From Bacillota bacterium (lineage in GTDB: Bacteria; Bacillota; Clostridia; Peptostreptococcales; Anaerovoracaceae): DNA of 29,992 nucleotides. The DNA lies in the NCBI GenBank assembly GCA_017534025.1, contig JAFWDF010000048.1:1-29992 (forward strand), written 5' to 3'. The notes under the pieces were generated by a model. The model made no database searches and was not told where the DNA came from. It was given only the letters and a program-made list of their open reading frames with translations. The translations under genes and the position numbers were made by a program. Of this stretch, positions 22,661-29,900 are shown in pieces. Each line of letters begins with the position of its first letter. Positions within the stretch are counted from its first letter, which is position 1.

Positions 22661-23839
22661 ATGGATTTTAATATCGAAATAAACAGGAAGAATACAAACA
22701 GCACGAAGTACGATGCCGCTTCTCTGATGCATGTTCCGGAAGGGCTGCTGCCGCTCTGGGTGGCGGACATGGATTTCCGCGTGCCGGATCCGGTGACGGA
22801 AGCGCTGAAGGAAAGAGCGGAGCACGGGATTTTTGGATATACCTTTGCAGGGAAGGAGTATTATTCGGCAGTGACCGCGTGGTTTGAGGATCATTTTGAC
22901 TTCAAAATTGATCCAGGCTGGATCGTGTGCACTCCCGGCGTGGTTTACGCGCTCTGCACGGCGGTGCGGGCGTTTACAGAACCGGGTGACGCGGTCATGC
23001 TGAACCGGCCGGTCTATTATCCGTTTTCCAACGCCATTAATGATAATAACCGGCGGCTGGTGAATGCGCCGCTGATCTATAAAAACGGGACCTATACGCT
23101 GGATTTCCCGCTGATCGAAAAGCTCATCGTCCGCGAGAAGGTGAAGCTCTATCTGTTCTGCAGCCCGCACAATCCGGTGGGCCGGGTCTGGACGAAAACG
23201 GAATTGAAGAAACTGGCAGCTATCTGCGCAAAGCATGATGTGATCCTGGTATCCGACGAGATTCACTGTGACTTTGTCTGGCGGAACCGCCGTCATACGA
23301 CGATGCATAATGTGGCGGAGGGAACAGGCCTGCGCTATGTGATCTGCACAGCGCCGAGCAAGACCTTCAACCTGGCCGGACTGCAGGCGTCCAACATCAT
23401 TATCCCGGACCGGGAGCTGCGCCGCAGTTTCCGCATCGAAATGTTCTCCGCCGGATATAACGGGCTGAACATCATGGGAATGACCGCCTGCCGGGCAGCG
23501 TACCAGAACGGCGAAGAATGGCTGAAGGAGCTCAGAAAATACATTTACGGCAATATCCGTTTCGCCGATGAATTCCTGAAGGAAAACATCCCGGAGATTA
23601 AACTGGTAAAAACAGAAGGGACCTATCTGTTGTGGCTGGACTGTACGGAACTGGGAATGGCCGGACCGGAGCTGGACGACTTCATCATGCAGAAAGCCGG
23701 CCTCTGGCTGGACGGCGGCCCGATGTTCGGGCAGGAGGGAGCGGCATTTCAGAGAGTGAATGCGGCATGCACGCGGAAGACTCTGGAACAGGCGCTTCGG
23801 CAGCTGCAGGCGGCAGTGGACGGCGCCCGCCGAAGATAG
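22661..23839 (+). CDS. MalY/PatB-family PLP-dependent C-S lyase (cystathionine beta-lyase)
   Basis: This is a fold-type I PLP enzyme of the MalY/PatB group, which cleave C-S bonds of cystathionine or cysteine conjugates to pyruvate, ammonia and a thiol; they are often annotated as aminotransferases. Visible residues: LPLWVADMDFRVPDPV near the start, FGYTFAGKEYYSAVTAWF, the CSPHNPVGRVW block (Asn171), LVSDEIHCDFV (Asp199) and APSKTFNLAGLQASN with the PLP-binding Lys234. The length of 392 residues is typical. The reading frame continues upstream to a GTG at 22634, but the conserved sequence begins at this ATG. The ribosome binding site is weak (AAAGGA about 12 bases away). The last 12 codons are duplicated just behind the stop codon. 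Methionine biosynthesis or cysteine breakdown is the likely role. Confidence 0.9.
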   Translation: MDFNIEINRKNTNSTKYDAASLMHVPEGLLPLWVADMDFRVPDPVTEALKERAEHGIFGYTFAGKEYYSAVTAWFEDHFDFKIDPGWIVCTPGVVYALCTAVRAFTEPGDAVMLNRPVYYPFSNAINDNNRRLVNAPLIYKNGTYTLDFPLIEKLIVREKVKLYLFCSPHNPVGRVWTKTELKKLAAICAKHDVILVSDEIHCDFVWRNRRHTTMHNVAEGTGLRYVICTAPSKTFNLAGLQASNIIIPDRELRRSFRIEMFSAGYNGLNIMGMTACRAAYQNGEEWLKELRKYIYGNIRFADEFLKENIPEIKLVKTEGTYLLWLDCTELGMAGPELDDFIMQKAGLWLDGGPMFGQEGAAFQRVNAACTRKTLEQALRQLQAAVDGARRR

Positions 23840-23884
23840 TTTTCCGGCAGCTGCAGGCGGCAGTGGACGGTGCCCGGCGCCGAA
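23798..23884. repeat. Direct duplication of the malY 3' end
   Basis: A segment of about 37 bases beginning CGGCAGCTGCAGGCGGCAGT is present at 23798-23834 and again from 23845, 47 bp later, with few differences. The first copy encodes the malY C-terminus (RQLQAAVDGARRR); the second lies behind the stop codon. The shift is not a multiple of three, so the copy is not an in-frame extension. Confidence 0.9.
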
Positions 23885-23899
23885 TATAAAAGTTTTTTC

Positions 23900-23933
23900 A
23901 GGTGTCAAGCTTTTTTGCTTGACACCTCTTTTT
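23900..23933 (+). terminator. Rho-independent terminator after malY
   Basis: AGGTGTCAAGC and GCTTGACACCT form a perfect 11-bp stem around six T, followed by CTTTTT. The 3' arm contains the TTGACA -35 box of the next promoter. Confidence 0.92.
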
Positions 23934-23947
23934 CTGTATGGTATCCT
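23919..23947 (+). promoter_or_regulatory. Sigma-A promoter of the ylxM-ffh operon
   Basis: A perfect TTGACA (23919-23924), a 17-base spacer and TATCCT (23942-23947) form the promoter. The -35 box lies within the 3' arm of the malY terminator hairpin, so the two signals share sequence. The start site would be near 23954, about 60 bases before ylxM. Confidence 0.8.
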
Positions 23948-24014
23948 TTCACAGTGTGTTAAGGGCAGAGTGGATACGCTATGCACTTTTCACAGAAAAA
24001 AGGGGCGTCGGCTC

Positions 24015-24371
24015 ATGGAAAAAAATGTGATGGAGATGAGCATGCTGTACGATTTTTACGGAGAGCTGCTCACAGAAAGACAGAAAAGCATCATGCAGTA
24101 CTACTACGGCGACGATTACTCCCTGGCGGAGATCGCGGCGGAGACGGGTACCAGCAGACAGGCCGTATACGACACGGTGCGCAAAGCAGAAAAAGCGCTC
24201 CGGGGATATGAAGAAAAACTCGGGCTGGTCAGCCGCTTTATGCGGACCGGTGCGGAGCTGCGAAAAGCATCGCTCCTCATTGACGAGGTGATGGGAGGCT
24301 GCAGCGGCGCGAACGCTGAGAAGCTGCGTTCCGTACAAAAAATCATCGACGGCCTGGAAGAAGAATTATAG
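24015..24371 (+). CDS. ylxM: YlxM/p13-like sigma-70-type DNA-binding protein
   Basis: This small cytoplasmic protein of 118 residues has a sigma-70 region-4-like helix-turn-helix: MLYDFYGELLTERQKSIMQY followed by YYGDDYSLAEIAAETGTSRQ and AVYDTVRKAEKAL. YlxM is almost always encoded beside ffh in Firmicutes and is linked to the signal recognition particle; its exact role is only partly known. The ATG is chosen because an AGGGG site lies about ten bases upstream and the conserved sequence begins here. The stop is nine bases before ffh, so the two are cotranscribed. In many relatives ftsY lies upstream of ylxM; here malY does. Confidence 0.92.
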   Translation: MEKNVMEMSMLYDFYGELLTERQKSIMQYYYGDDYSLAEIAAETGTSRQAVYDTVRKAEKALRGYEEKLGLVSRFMRTGAELRKASLLIDEVMGGCSGANAEKLRSVQKIIDGLEEEL

Positions 24372-24380
24372 GAGGTCGCC

Positions 24381-25724
24381 ATGGCATTTGAAGGCCTTTC
24401 TGATAAACTTCAGAATTTATTTAAAAAACTGAAAGGCAAGGGCGTCATCACCGAGGCGGAAGTCAATGAAGCCATGCGGGAGATCAAACTGGCGCTGCTC
24501 GAAGCGGACGTCAACTTCAAAGTGGTGAAAAATTTCGTCGCTGCCGTCAAAGAGAAATCGCTCGGCGCGGAAGTGATGGAAAGCCTGACGCCGGGACAGC
24601 AGATCGTCAAGATCGTCAATGAAGAGCTGGTGGCGCTGATGGGCGGCACCAACAGCCGGATCACCTATTCCTCCAGCGGGTTTACCACGATTCTGCTGGC
24701 AGGTCTGCAGGGTACCGGTAAAACGACCACAGCCGGCAAGCTTGCCATGTATTTTAAGAAAGAAGGCAAGAAGCCGATGCTGGCAGCCTGCGACGTACAT
24801 CGTCCGGCGGCCATCGATCAGCTGGAAATCGTCGGCGAAAAAGTCGGCGTGCCGGTGTATTCCGACCGAGAGGAAAAGAGAGCAGAAGCCATTGCGGCGG
24901 CAGCTCTGAAAGAGGCGGAATACAAAGGGTACAATATCCTGATTGTGGATACATCCGGCCGTCTTCATATCGATGACGAGCTGATGGATGAACTCAAGCG
25001 GGTCAGGGATGCGGTGAAGCCGCATGAAGTGCTGCTGGTAGTGGATGCACTCACCGGACAGGACGCCGTGACGGCGGCCGAAGGATTCAACGAAGCCATC
25101 GGCGTGGACGGCATTATCATGACCAAGCTGGACGGCGATTCCAGGGGCGGTGCGGCCCTGTCCGTCAAGGCGGTCACGGGCAAGCCGATCAAGTTCATCG
25201 GTACCGGTGAAAAATTTGAAGCACTGGAACCGTTCCATCCGGACCGGATGGCATCCAGAATCCTGGGCATGGGCGACGTGCTCTCTCTGATTGAGCGGGC
25301 GCAGCAGCAGTATACCGAGGATGAAGTCAAGGAACTGGAAAAGAAAATCCGGAAAAACCAGTTTACACTGGATGATTTTCTGGATCAGATGGGCCAGATT
25401 AAAAAAATGGGCGGTATGCGCAAGCTGGTCGGCATGCTGCCGGGCGCCGGGGACCAGCGGATCACCGATGAGGATATCGAACGGTCCGAAAAGGAATTCG
25501 TCCGCATGGAAGCCATTATCAATTCCATGACCCTCGAAGAACGGGAGAATCCGAAGATTCTGAACGCCAGCCGCAGAAAACGCATCGCCAGAGGCTCCGG
25601 CCAGCCGGTGAGCCAGGTCAATTCGCTGATCAAGCGGTATGACGAGGCGTGCAAAGTGATGAAGCAATTTACGGGCAACCCGAAAAAAGCCTTCGGAAAA
25701 AAGAAGCGCAGGGGATTCCGTTAA
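24381..25724 (+). CDS. ffh: Signal recognition particle GTPase Ffh
   Basis: Ffh is the SRP54 homologue that binds the signal sequences of nascent membrane proteins together with SRP RNA and delivers them to FtsY. The N domain opens with MAFEGLSDKLQNLFKKLKGK. The G domain shows LLAGLQGTGKTTTAGKLA (105-122), DVHRPAAIDQL (138-148), IVDTSGRLHID (188-198) and TKLDGDSRGGAALS. The Met-rich M domain (about 305-447) contains the RNA-binding helices around ASRRKRIARGSGQPVSQVNS. The length of 447 residues is standard. A strong AGGAGG site precedes the start. No SRP RNA gene was recognised nearby. Confidence 0.98.
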   Translation: MAFEGLSDKLQNLFKKLKGKGVITEAEVNEAMREIKLALLEADVNFKVVKNFVAAVKEKSLGAEVMESLTPGQQIVKIVNEELVALMGGTNSRITYSSSGFTTILLAGLQGTGKTTTAGKLAMYFKKEGKKPMLAACDVHRPAAIDQLEIVGEKVGVPVYSDREEKRAEAIAAAALKEAEYKGYNILIVDTSGRLHIDDELMDELKRVRDAVKPHEVLLVVDALTGQDAVTAAEGFNEAIGVDGIIMTKLDGDSRGGAALSVKAVTGKPIKFIGTGEKFEALEPFHPDRMASRILGMGDVLSLIERAQQQYTEDEVKELEKKIRKNQFTLDDFLDQMGQIKKMGGMRKLVGMLPGAGDQRITDEDIERSEKEFVRMEAIINSMTLEERENPKILNASRRKRIARGSGQPVSQVNSLIKRYDEACKVMKQFTGNPKKAFGKKKRRGFR

Positions 25725-25779
25725 ATAATACATTAAGCAAAAAATATTATCAGACTAAAGATCGGGAGGTTACAAGATC

Positions 25780-26022
25780 ATGGTTAAAATCAGACTGAGA
25801 AGAATGGGTAGAAAGAAGAGACCTTTCTACAGAGTTATCGTTGCGGATTCCCGCTCCCCGAGAGACGGCAGATTCATTGAAGAAATCGGTTATTATGATC
25901 CGATGAAGGAACCGTCTGAAATCAAGATTGACGCGGAAAAGGCTCAGAAGTGGCTGAACAACGGCGCTGCTCCGACAGAAACAGTGAAAGCACTGCTGAA
26001 GAAGGCCGGAGTAGTAGAATAA
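25780..26022 (+). CDS. rpsP: Ribosomal protein bS16
   Basis: bS16 is a small protein of the 30S subunit needed for its assembly. The sequence starts MVKIRLRRMGRKKRPFYRVI, continues with VADSRSPRDGRFIEEIGYYD and shows the usual WLNNGAAPTETVKALLKKAG end. At 80 residues it is a normal length. GGGAGG precedes the start by about nine bases. It follows ffh by 55 bases and precedes khpA by 12. Confidence 0.98.
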   Translation: MVKIRLRRMGRKKRPFYRVIVADSRSPRDGRFIEEIGYYDPMKEPSEIKIDAEKAQKWLNNGAAPTETVKALLKKAGVVE

Positions 26023-26034
26023 TCCGGATTAAAG

Positions 26035-26274
26035 GTGAAAACATTGGTAGGATTAGTGGAGGTCATCGCCAGATCACTGGTTGACAATCCGGACGCAGTG
26101 AGCGTCAGCGCAGTGGAGGATTCTGACAATATCACGATCCAGCTTCGGGTCGCCCCCGAAGATATGGGCAAGGTCATAGGCAAAAGGGGCAGAATCGCGC
26201 GCGCGCTGAGAACCGTGGTCCGTGCCGCGGCGACCAGAAATAATAAGAATGTCACGGTTGAGATTATTCAGTAA
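26035..26274 (+). CDS. khpA: KH-domain RNA-binding protein KhpA (YlqC)
   Basis: This single KH-domain protein binds RNA, often with KhpB, and influences cell division and small-RNA regulation in Firmicutes. The typical start ALVDNPDEV-like segment appears as IARSLVDNPDAVSV, and the KH loop as MGKVIGKRGRIARALRTVVR. At 79 residues it is of normal length. The start is uncertain: GTG at 26035 fits the family N-terminus (MKTLVGLVEVIA), but AAAGGTG stands six bases before an in-frame TTG at 26044, which would shorten it by three residues. It lies between rpsP and rimM, its usual place; a terminator-like hairpin follows directly. Confidence 0.95.
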   Translation: MKTLVGLVEVIARSLVDNPDAVSVSAVEDSDNITIQLRVAPEDMGKVIGKRGRIARALRTVVRAAATRNNKNVTVEIIQ

Positions 26275-26288
26275 ACCGTACGCATACG

Positions 26289-26317
26289 GGCCGCTCGGAC
26301 AGAGCGGCCTCTTTTTT
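26289..26317 (+). terminator. Terminator-like hairpin between khpA and rimM
   Basis: GGCCGCTC (26289-26296) and GAGCGGCC (26302-26309) pair perfectly around GGACA and are followed by TC and six T. It lies inside what is otherwise a colinear operon and would lower expression of rimM and trmD relative to rpsP. No clear promoter was seen between it and rimM. Confidence 0.85.
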
Positions 26318-26332
26318 CACGAGGAGCAGACT

Positions 26333-26830
26333 ATGGACAGGATTAAAGTCGGGAAAATAATCGGAGCCTTCGGTATCCGGGGCGAAGTGAAGGTGTATCC
26401 TTACACGGACCGGCCGGAACGCTTCCGGGAACTGGAACAGGTCACAGCGGACAATGAAGTGCTCACCATTAAAAGTGTGCGTTTTCAGAAAAACCTGGTT
26501 CTGCTCCGCTTTGAAGGAGTTGATGACAGAAATGCCGCGGAAGCGCTGCGGAACCGTTTTCTGACCATCGACCGGGAGAATCTGCGGGAACTGGACGAAG
26601 ACGAATACTTTATTTTTGACCTGATCGGTCTGGAAGCCGTCCGGGAGGACGGTACCCACATCGGACGGGTTACGGATGTGATCCAGAATACCGCGCAGGA
26701 CCTGTATGAAATCGAAACGGATGAGGGCAGGAAATATTTGGTGCCCGCAGTCTATGAATTAGTTACAGATATTGATCTAAATAGTGGTATAATGACAATA
26801 AATCCGATTCCGGGACTATTGGAGGATTAA
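26333..26830 (+). CDS. rimM: Ribosome maturation factor RimM
   Basis: RimM binds uS19 and helps mature the 30S head. The N-terminal beta-barrel domain begins MDRIKVGKIIGAFGIRGEVK, the family signature; the C-terminal PRC-barrel contains YFIFDLIGLEAVREDGTHIG followed by RVTDVIQNTAQDLYEI and YLVPAVYELVTDIDL. At 165 residues it is a normal length. The ATG at 26333 is preceded by GAGGAG; the frame is open further upstream through the terminator hairpin, but that part is not conserved. Confidence 0.96.
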   Translation: MDRIKVGKIIGAFGIRGEVKVYPYTDRPERFRELEQVTADNEVLTIKSVRFQKNLVLLRFEGVDDRNAAEALRNRFLTIDRENLRELDEDEYFIFDLIGLEAVREDGTHIGRVTDVIQNTAQDLYEIETDEGRKYLVPAVYELVTDIDLNSGIMTINPIPGLLED

Positions 26831-26852
26831 TGTTTCTCCGGGAGGAGTTTTC

Positions 26853-27629
26853 TTGAATATAGATATACTGACACTGTTTCCGGACATGATCCGCGGGGTG
26901 ACGGAGGCGAGTATTCTCGGCCGGGCTGCCCGCAGCGGGCGGATTCATTTCAATGTGATAAATATCAGGGATTATACTCTGAATAAGCATAAAAAAACGG
27001 ACGATACCTCTTACGGAGGGGGCGCCGGCATGGTCATGACGCCGCAGCCGGTCTTTGACGCTCTGCGTGCTGCGGAAGCCGGCCGAAAAAGAGTGGTGTA
27101 CATGTCGCCAAAGGGCAGAATTGCTGACCAGGCACTGATCGAAGAACTTGCGGCAGAACCGGAGCTGGTATTTCTCTGCGGGCATTATGAAGGCATCGAC
27201 GAACGGATTCTGGACTACTGGAAGCCGGACGAAGTGTCCATCGGCGATTACATTCTCACAGGCGGAGAGCTGCCTGCACTGGTGCTGATCGACGCGGTGG
27301 CCCGCATGATTCCCGGCGTGCTGGGAAACGCGGATTCCGCCATGGGCGAGTCCGTATATTCCGGATTGCTGGAGTATCCGCATTACACCAAACCGCGGGA
27401 ATTCGAAGGCATGGACGTACCGGAGATCCTGCTGTCCGGCAATCATGAAGCGATCCGGCTCTGGCAGTTTGAACAGTCCTGCCGCGTTACCAGAGAGCGC
27501 CGTCCGGATCTCTGGCAGGCCTATCTGGAAAAAGCGCTGGAACAGCCGCCCGGCAAGCCGGAGCGGAAGATTCTGGCGGAATTATCAGGAGACCGCCGCT
27601 TTCTGCAGAAGAAAAAACGCAGAGACTGA
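26853..27629 (+). CDS. trmD: tRNA (guanine-37-N1)-methyltransferase TrmD
   Basis: TrmD uses SAM to make m1G37 in tRNAs reading CNN codons and some others, which prevents +1 frameshifts. It is a SPOUT knot enzyme; the start NIDILTLFPDMIRGVTEASI, then DDTSYGGGAGMVMTPQPVFD, VFLCGHYEGIDERI and the knot SIGDYILTGGELPALVLIDA are all clear, with NHEAIRLWQFEQS near the C-terminus. Translation starts at TTG, six bases after GGGAGGAG. The length of 258 residues is normal. The usual next gene, rplS, is absent; 53 bases later the HlyD-like gene begins. Confidence 0.97.
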   Translation: MNIDILTLFPDMIRGVTEASILGRAARSGRIHFNVINIRDYTLNKHKKTDDTSYGGGAGMVMTPQPVFDALRAAEAGRKRVVYMSPKGRIADQALIEELAAEPELVFLCGHYEGIDERILDYWKPDEVSIGDYILTGGELPALVLIDAVARMIPGVLGNADSAMGESVYSGLLEYPHYTKPREFEGMDVPEILLSGNHEAIRLWQFEQSCRVTRERRPDLWQAYLEKALEQPPGKPERKILAELSGDRRFLQKKKRRD

Positions 27630-27682
27630 CGAAGAAAATATTACAGTGATTAATATAGAAACCGAATGATGGAGGTCTGCTC

Positions 27683-29158
27683 TTGGCTGAGAAAAAGAAA
27701 AGGACCAGAAACAAAAAAGAAAAAAAGAATAAAAAGGGGAAGAACAGGGTCAAGCACCCGCTTCGCCTCTTTGTGGCTGTTTACGTCATTGCGCTGATCG
27801 CCCTGATCATCGCGATCTATTTTGTGCCCTGGATTTCCGATGAAATGGCGGAGGTCATGACCGTTGAGTACGGAAAACTGAACGAGTCCAGAGACATGAC
27901 CTGCTATTTTGTAAAGAATGAGACCGTATTCTACGCCAATGCCAACGGGAAAGTCGGGTACCTGTATGCTGAAGGCAGCCCGGTCCGGAAAGGACAGCCG
28001 GTGATCGACGTGGATGCCGGCGTCGCCGTGACGGATATGAAGGATTATACACTGTTCGACGAACGGGTGAATGATATTTACGTCAACGGCAACAGCTATA
28101 TCTGTGCGAAGAACACCGATGAAAAGACCTCGACTCTGTCGGCGCTGAACGAACAGCTGGTAATGGCAGAGGACGACTTCCAGCTGAACAAGATCAATCT
28201 CGCCATCGCAGAGGTGGATTCCCTCAAGAGCGGCGGATCCGGCAGCAACGGCCTCAATGTGGCTCTGACGGATACCGGGGAGAGTGTTACGTATACGTCT
28301 CCGTGCTCCGGCGTAGTCAGCTACCAGCTGGACGGGTATGAATCCGAATTCAACAAGTATACCATGCACCTGCTCGACAAGCAGAAACTGGCCGAATTTT
28401 CGACGGACAGCATGAATGTTTATGACGGTAATGCCACGGCCGGCCAGCCGATCTGCAAAGTGACGGACGACCGGGAATGGTACGCAGTATCCTGGATTTC
28501 CTCCGGGGAGCTGAGCAATTATCATGAGGGCGCCAGAATCACCCTGACCCTGGATGGCAAGGAAATGAAGGGCGATATTTACAGGATCTATGAGCGGGGC
28601 TCCGAGATCGTGCTGATTATGCATTTCAGCTCCTATTTTGAAAATATCGCGACGCTGCGGGTCGGGAACGCGAGCATTACCACCTCCGACAATCAGGGGC
28701 TGGTGGTCAAGAATTCCTTTATCGTCCAGGAGGATGGTGTTTCCGGCGTATACGTGCTGACTGTTTCCGGCGATACGAAATTTACCCCGGTACGGATCCT
28801 GGATACCAGAGGGGAATATTCCCTGGTATCTTCCGGCACTTTTGTCAATGATGAGGGCGAAATAGTAAATACCGTAGAAGTATACGATCAGATTAAGAAA
28901 GTGAAAAAGAGGGCTTTTCTTGGAAATGATTCAGCAAAAGACTCAGGAAAAGAATCCGCAGATGAATCAGGAAAGGATTCAGGAAAAGAGTCGGCAGATG
29001 ACTCTGGAAAAGATGCAGGAAAAGAGTCGGCAGATGAATCAGCAGAAGATGCAGGAAAAGAGTCCGCAGATGAATCAGAAGAAGAATCAGGAGAAAAATC
29101 AGCAGATGAATCAGGAAAAGAATCTAGAGATGATTCGGAAAAACATTCTGGAAATTGA
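27683..29158 (+). CDS. HlyD-like membrane protein with repeat-encoded acidic tail
   Basis: The N-terminus is a cytoplasmic Lys/Arg-rich segment of 28 residues, followed by one membrane helix (LFVAVYVIALIALIIAIYFV, 29-48). The outer part has a lipoyl/barrel-sandwich-like repeat (GKVGYLYAEGSPVRKGQPVI, 89-108) and a second matching region (YTSPCSGVVSYQLDGYE), the layout of HlyD/membrane-fusion adaptor proteins that accompany yggS-sepF in clostridia. Its role there is not established. Translation starts at TTG behind GGAGG with a 7-base spacer. From residue about 413 to the end the sequence is a Ser/Lys/Asp/Glu/Gly tail of roughly 12-residue repeats (ADESGKDSGKES) encoded by a 36-bp DNA repeat; this tail would lie outside the cell. 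The gene overlaps yggS in another frame. Confidence 0.85.
   Translation: MAEKKKRTRNKKEKKNKKGKNRVKHPLRLFVAVYVIALIALIIAIYFVPWISDEMAEVMTVEYGKLNESRDMTCYFVKNETVFYANANGKVGYLYAEGSPVRKGQPVIDVDAGVAVTDMKDYTLFDERVNDIYVNGNSYICAKNTDEKTSTLSALNEQLVMAEDDFQLNKINLAIAEVDSLKSGGSGSNGLNVALTDTGESVTYTSPCSGVVSYQLDGYESEFNKYTMHLLDKQKLAEFSTDSMNVYDGNATAGQPICKVTDDREWYAVSWISSGELSNYHEGARITLTLDGKEMKGDIYRIYERGSEIVLIMHFSSYFENIATLRVGNASITTSDNQGLVVKNSFIVQEDGVSGVYVLTVSGDTKFTPVRILDTRGEYSLVSSGTFVNDEGEIVNTVEVYDQIKKVKKRAFLGNDSAKDSGKESADESGKDSGKESADDSGKDAGKESADESAEDAGKESADESEEESGEKSADESGKESRDDSEKHSGN
28922..29137 (+). repeat. 36-bp tandem repeat shared by two overlapping reading frames
   Basis: Five clear 36-bp units start at 28958, 28994, 29030, 29066 and 29102, each beginning GCAGATGA; a more diverged unit precedes them. 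Each is built of three 12-bp sub-units. In the HlyD-like frame a unit reads ADESGKDSGKES; in the yggS frame it reads QMNQERIQEKSR. Each of the five units gives an ATG in the yggS frame (28962, 28998, 29034, 29070, 29106) with AGGA roughly 12 bases before it. Confidence 0.92.
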
Positions 29159-29813
29159 GCAGGAAAAGGCCGTCATAGCCAGGCGGACGGGGCGGGATCC
29201 CTCTGAGATTCTGCTCTGTGCGGTAACAAAGACACACCCTGCGGAGGAGATCAATGCGGCCATTCGGGCAGGTGTCACGGACATCGGTGAGAACAGAGTG
29301 CAGGAAATCCTTGAAAAATACGAAAAAGTTGATAAAGTAAACTGGCATTTGATTGGACATTTACAAACAAATAAGGTAAAATATGTTATTGATAAAGTGT
29401 GTATGATCCATTCAGTGGATTCCATGCGCCTGGCGGCGGAAATCGACCGCCGGGCGGCACAGCACGGACTGGCCATGGATATCCTGATTGAAGTGAATGC
29501 CGCAGGGGATGAAGCCAAATTCGGCGTGTCCCCGGAAGAAACGGAAACACTGATCACGGACATTCTTTCACAGTGCGGGCATGTGCGGATCCGCGGACTC
29601 ATGACCATTGCTCCGTTCGCGGAGGATCCGGAGGAGGTCCGTCCGTATTTCCGGACGATGAAAGAGCTCTATGACCGGTTCGGAAAAATCGATCATCCGA
29701 ATCTGGACTTCCGGTATCTGTCCATGGGCATGTCCAACGACTGGATCATCGCTGCGGAAGAAGGCGCCACTCTGATCCGGGTGGGTACCGCCATTTTCGG
29801 AGCAAGACATTAA
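29130..29813 (+). CDS. yggS: YggS/YlmE-family PLP-homeostasis protein
   Basis: This is a PLP-binding TIM-barrel protein of the PLPBP family that keeps vitamin B6 and amino-acid metabolism balanced. The PLP lysine lies in LLCAVTKTHPAEEI (Lys34 from this start). Other blocks are GENRVQEILEKYE, WHLIGHLQTNKVKYVIDKV, IHSVDSMRLA, IEVNAAGDEAKFGVSPEE, IRGLMTIAPF and LSMGMSNDWIIAAEEGATLI followed by RVGTAIFG. The family usually begins close to MIRKNILEIEQE, so I place the start at ATG 29130, giving 227 residues. The frame is open upstream through the 36-bp repeats as far as a TTG at 28920, so Gln/Lys-rich longer forms are possible. It overlaps the HlyD-like gene by at least 29 bases and precedes sepF. 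Confidence 0.94.
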   Translation: MIRKNILEIEQEKAVIARRTGRDPSEILLCAVTKTHPAEEINAAIRAGVTDIGENRVQEILEKYEKVDKVNWHLIGHLQTNKVKYVIDKVCMIHSVDSMRLAAEIDRRAAQHGLAMDILIEVNAAGDEAKFGVSPEETETLITDILSQCGHVRIRGLMTIAPFAEDPEEVRPYFRTMKELYDRFGKIDHPNLDFRYLSMGMSNDWIIAAEEGATLIRVGTAIFGARH

Positions 29814-29900
29814 CCGGCACTGTCCTGCGGCTGTTCGGGATGCGGGTGCATGCCGGCCGGATCATTAGCAGACAATTTTTATTTCTGGGAGGATAGAACA

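Noticed and set aside
22364..23986. Minus-strand open frame across the repeat region and malY
   Set aside because: It contains the reverse of malY and turns the 18-bp repeat into short Phe/Arg-rich repeats; no start signal or homology was seen.
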